Part shown: positions 5,928-6,894 of the stretch, in pieces
Layout of the letters: each line of letters begins with the position of its first letter
Position numbering within the stretch: the stretch's first letter is position 1
The notes under the pieces: model-generated
What the model was told of the DNA's origin: nothing
The model's database searches: none
Seen by the model: only the letters and a program-made list of their open reading frames with translations
Program-made: the position numbers and the translations under genes
Assembly (NCBI GenBank): GCA_947378615.1
Contig: CANCKV010000172.1
Location: 1 to 6,894, forward strand
DNA from: Chitinophagaceae bacterium
Lineage (GTDB): Bacteria > Bacteroidota > Bacteroidia > Chitinophagales > Chitinophagaceae
DNA length: 6,894 nucleotides
Direction of reading: 5' to 3'

Positions 5928-6861
5928 AGAATATATATTGGTTACAGGAGCAGCAGGTTTTATTGGTTCTGCAGTAGCTAATAAGTTAATTGATTTAGGA
6001 AAAAGTGTAATTACAATTGATAATCTTTCTACAGGGGATAAAAGTAATTTAAATAAAGAGCTTGTGTTTTTTGAAGGAGACGTTTTTGATACAAATATTT
6101 TAGATCAAGTTTTTAAATATAATATTAAAGCCATTCTACATATTGCAGGTCAAAGTTCAGGGGAAATCAGTTACGACAATCCAATTTATGATTTAAGATC
6201 TAATACTGAGTCGACATTATTGTTATTAAAATATGCAAAAAATAGTAATTGTAAGAAATTTATATTTGCATCTACTATGAGTGTTTATGGAGAACAAGAA
6301 ACCGAAATAGTTGATGAAAAGTCTATTCCGAATCCTATCTCATTTTATAGCGTTGGAAAACTTGCCAGTGAATCTTATATGAAGGTCTACTCAAAATTAG
6401 GTATTGATTGTATAGCGCTTAGATTATTTAATGTTTATGGACCGGGGCAAAATCTCAAAAATTTAAGACAAGGCATGGTGAGTATATTTTTAGCCCAGGC
6501 ATTTCAAAATAGTTCCATTTTAATAAAGGGTTCAAGAGATAGATTCAGAGATATGATTTATATTGATGATGTAGTTGAAGCATTTATTAAAAGTATAAAA
6601 GCTAATGTTGATTTTAGAATTTATAATGTTTCAACAGGTACTAAAACAACAGTTGGCGATGTGATTAATTCTATCAATGCAATGTTTAATGATAATTTAA
6701 AGATTCGATATGAAGGTGAAACACCCGGCGATATTTTTGGAATATACGGAGATAATAATTTAATCAAATCTGATTTAGTTTGGAGTCCTAAAATTAATTT
6801 CAAAGATGGGCTATCGAATATGTATAATTGGATTATTGATAATAAAATATATGATTTATGA
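5920..6861 (+). CDS. NAD-dependent epimerase/dehydratase, GalE-like extended SDR
   Basis: Extended SDR of 313 residues, typical of UDP-sugar 4-epimerases and related nucleotide-sugar enzymes. Motifs seen: GAAGFIG (G10, G13 and G16), Asp34 in TIDNLSTG (NAD binding), GDVFD, Ser118-Thr119 in FASTMSVYG, and the catalytic pair Tyr143 and Lys147 in FYSVGK. RLFNVYGPGQ (168-177) and RFRDMIYIDDVVEA (208-221) are the substrate-domain and C-terminal markers. Unlike the other SDR in this operon, the spacing from Ser/Thr to Tyr is the normal 24-25 residues. The ATG lies 8 bp inside the HAD gene. Its TGA overlaps the ATG of the next gene. Likely role: 4-epimerisation or another keto-sugar step on a UDP/GDP-sugar for the glycan. 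The exact sugar cannot be assigned, so no symbol is given. Confidence 0.9.
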   Translation: MNKEYILVTGAAGFIGSAVANKLIDLGKSVITIDNLSTGDKSNLNKELVFFEGDVFDTNILDQVFKYNIKAILHIAGQSSGEISYDNPIYDLRSNTESTLLLLKYAKNSNCKKFIFASTMSVYGEQETEIVDEKSIPNPISFYSVGKLASESYMKVYSKLGIDCIALRLFNVYGPGQNLKNLRQGMVSIFLAQAFQNSSILIKGSRDRFRDMIYIDDVVEAFIKSIKANVDFRIYNVSTGTKTTVGDVINSINAMFNDNLKIRYEGETPGDIFGIYGDNNLIKSDLVWSPKINFKDGLSNMYNWIIDNKIYDL

Positions 6862-6894
6862 TATTGAATAAAGTTATTATTTTATTTAAGTTAT
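6858..6894 (+). CDS. Start of a further operon gene, cut by the window end
   Basis: An ATG at 6858-6860 overlaps the TGA of the GalE-like SDR in the same 4-bp ATGA arrangement used twice upstream. The frame stays open to the window end and gives 12 residues, M-I-L-N-K-V-I-I-L-F-K-L. The short basic then hydrophobic start would fit a glycosyltransferase or a membrane protein, but 12 residues cannot identify a family. The call rests on the overlap pattern and the lack of a terminator, not on homology. Confidence 0.5.
   Translation, partial: MILNKVIILFKL

Noticed and set aside
6621..6803. A 60-codon open frame on the minus strand.
   Set aside because: It is antisense to the conserved C-terminal half of the GalE-like SDR and has no family features.

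Overview
The window is a stretch of a surface-polysaccharide (O-antigen, capsule or similar glycan) biosynthesis operon from a very A+T-rich bacterium (roughly 30 % G+C by eye). All genes lie on the + strand. Starts are ATG preceded by A/T-rich sequence, and no convincing Shine-Dalgarno motif is visible before any of them. Low G+C plus missing SD motifs fits Bacteroidota (Flavobacteriia-like) best. This is an inference: other low-GC lineages that carry the same sugar genes (Leptospira, marine picocyanobacteria) are not excluded.

Layout: (1) the C-terminal part of a 'PFTS motif' polysaccharide biosynthesis protein, open at the left edge; (2) a HpcH/HpaI-type class II aldolase; (3) a divergent KdsB-like CMP-sugar synthetase; (4) a D-2-hydroxyacid (phosphoglycerate-type) dehydrogenase; (5) an extended SDR with a shortened active-site loop; (6) a cyclase-family (kynurenine-formamidase-like) metal hydrolase; (7) a HAD phosphatase; (8) a GalE-like extended SDR; (9) the first codons of another gene running off the right edge. 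Gaps are 6, 7 and 10 bp between the first four genes. The rest overlap by 8, 4, 4, 8 and 4 bp, so this is one tightly coupled transcription unit. No promoter, terminator, RNA gene, repeat, mobile element or CRISPR was found, and no gene-free stretch exceeds 10 bp.

How the genes may work together (inference): the set looks like a non-canonical route to a CMP-activated 2-keto-3-deoxy sugar acid (ulosonic acid). In place of the KDO route KdsA-KdsC-KdsB, it has a pyruvate-type aldolase, a HAD phosphatase of a different subclass and a KdsB homologue whose KDO-pocket motifs are altered. The two SDRs, the hydroxyacid dehydrogenase and the cyclase-type hydrolase would build the aldehyde or sugar-acid precursor, or tailor the product. 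The PFTS protein is a candidate transferase or assembly factor. I know of no assigned product for this gene combination, and it is the main point of interest here.
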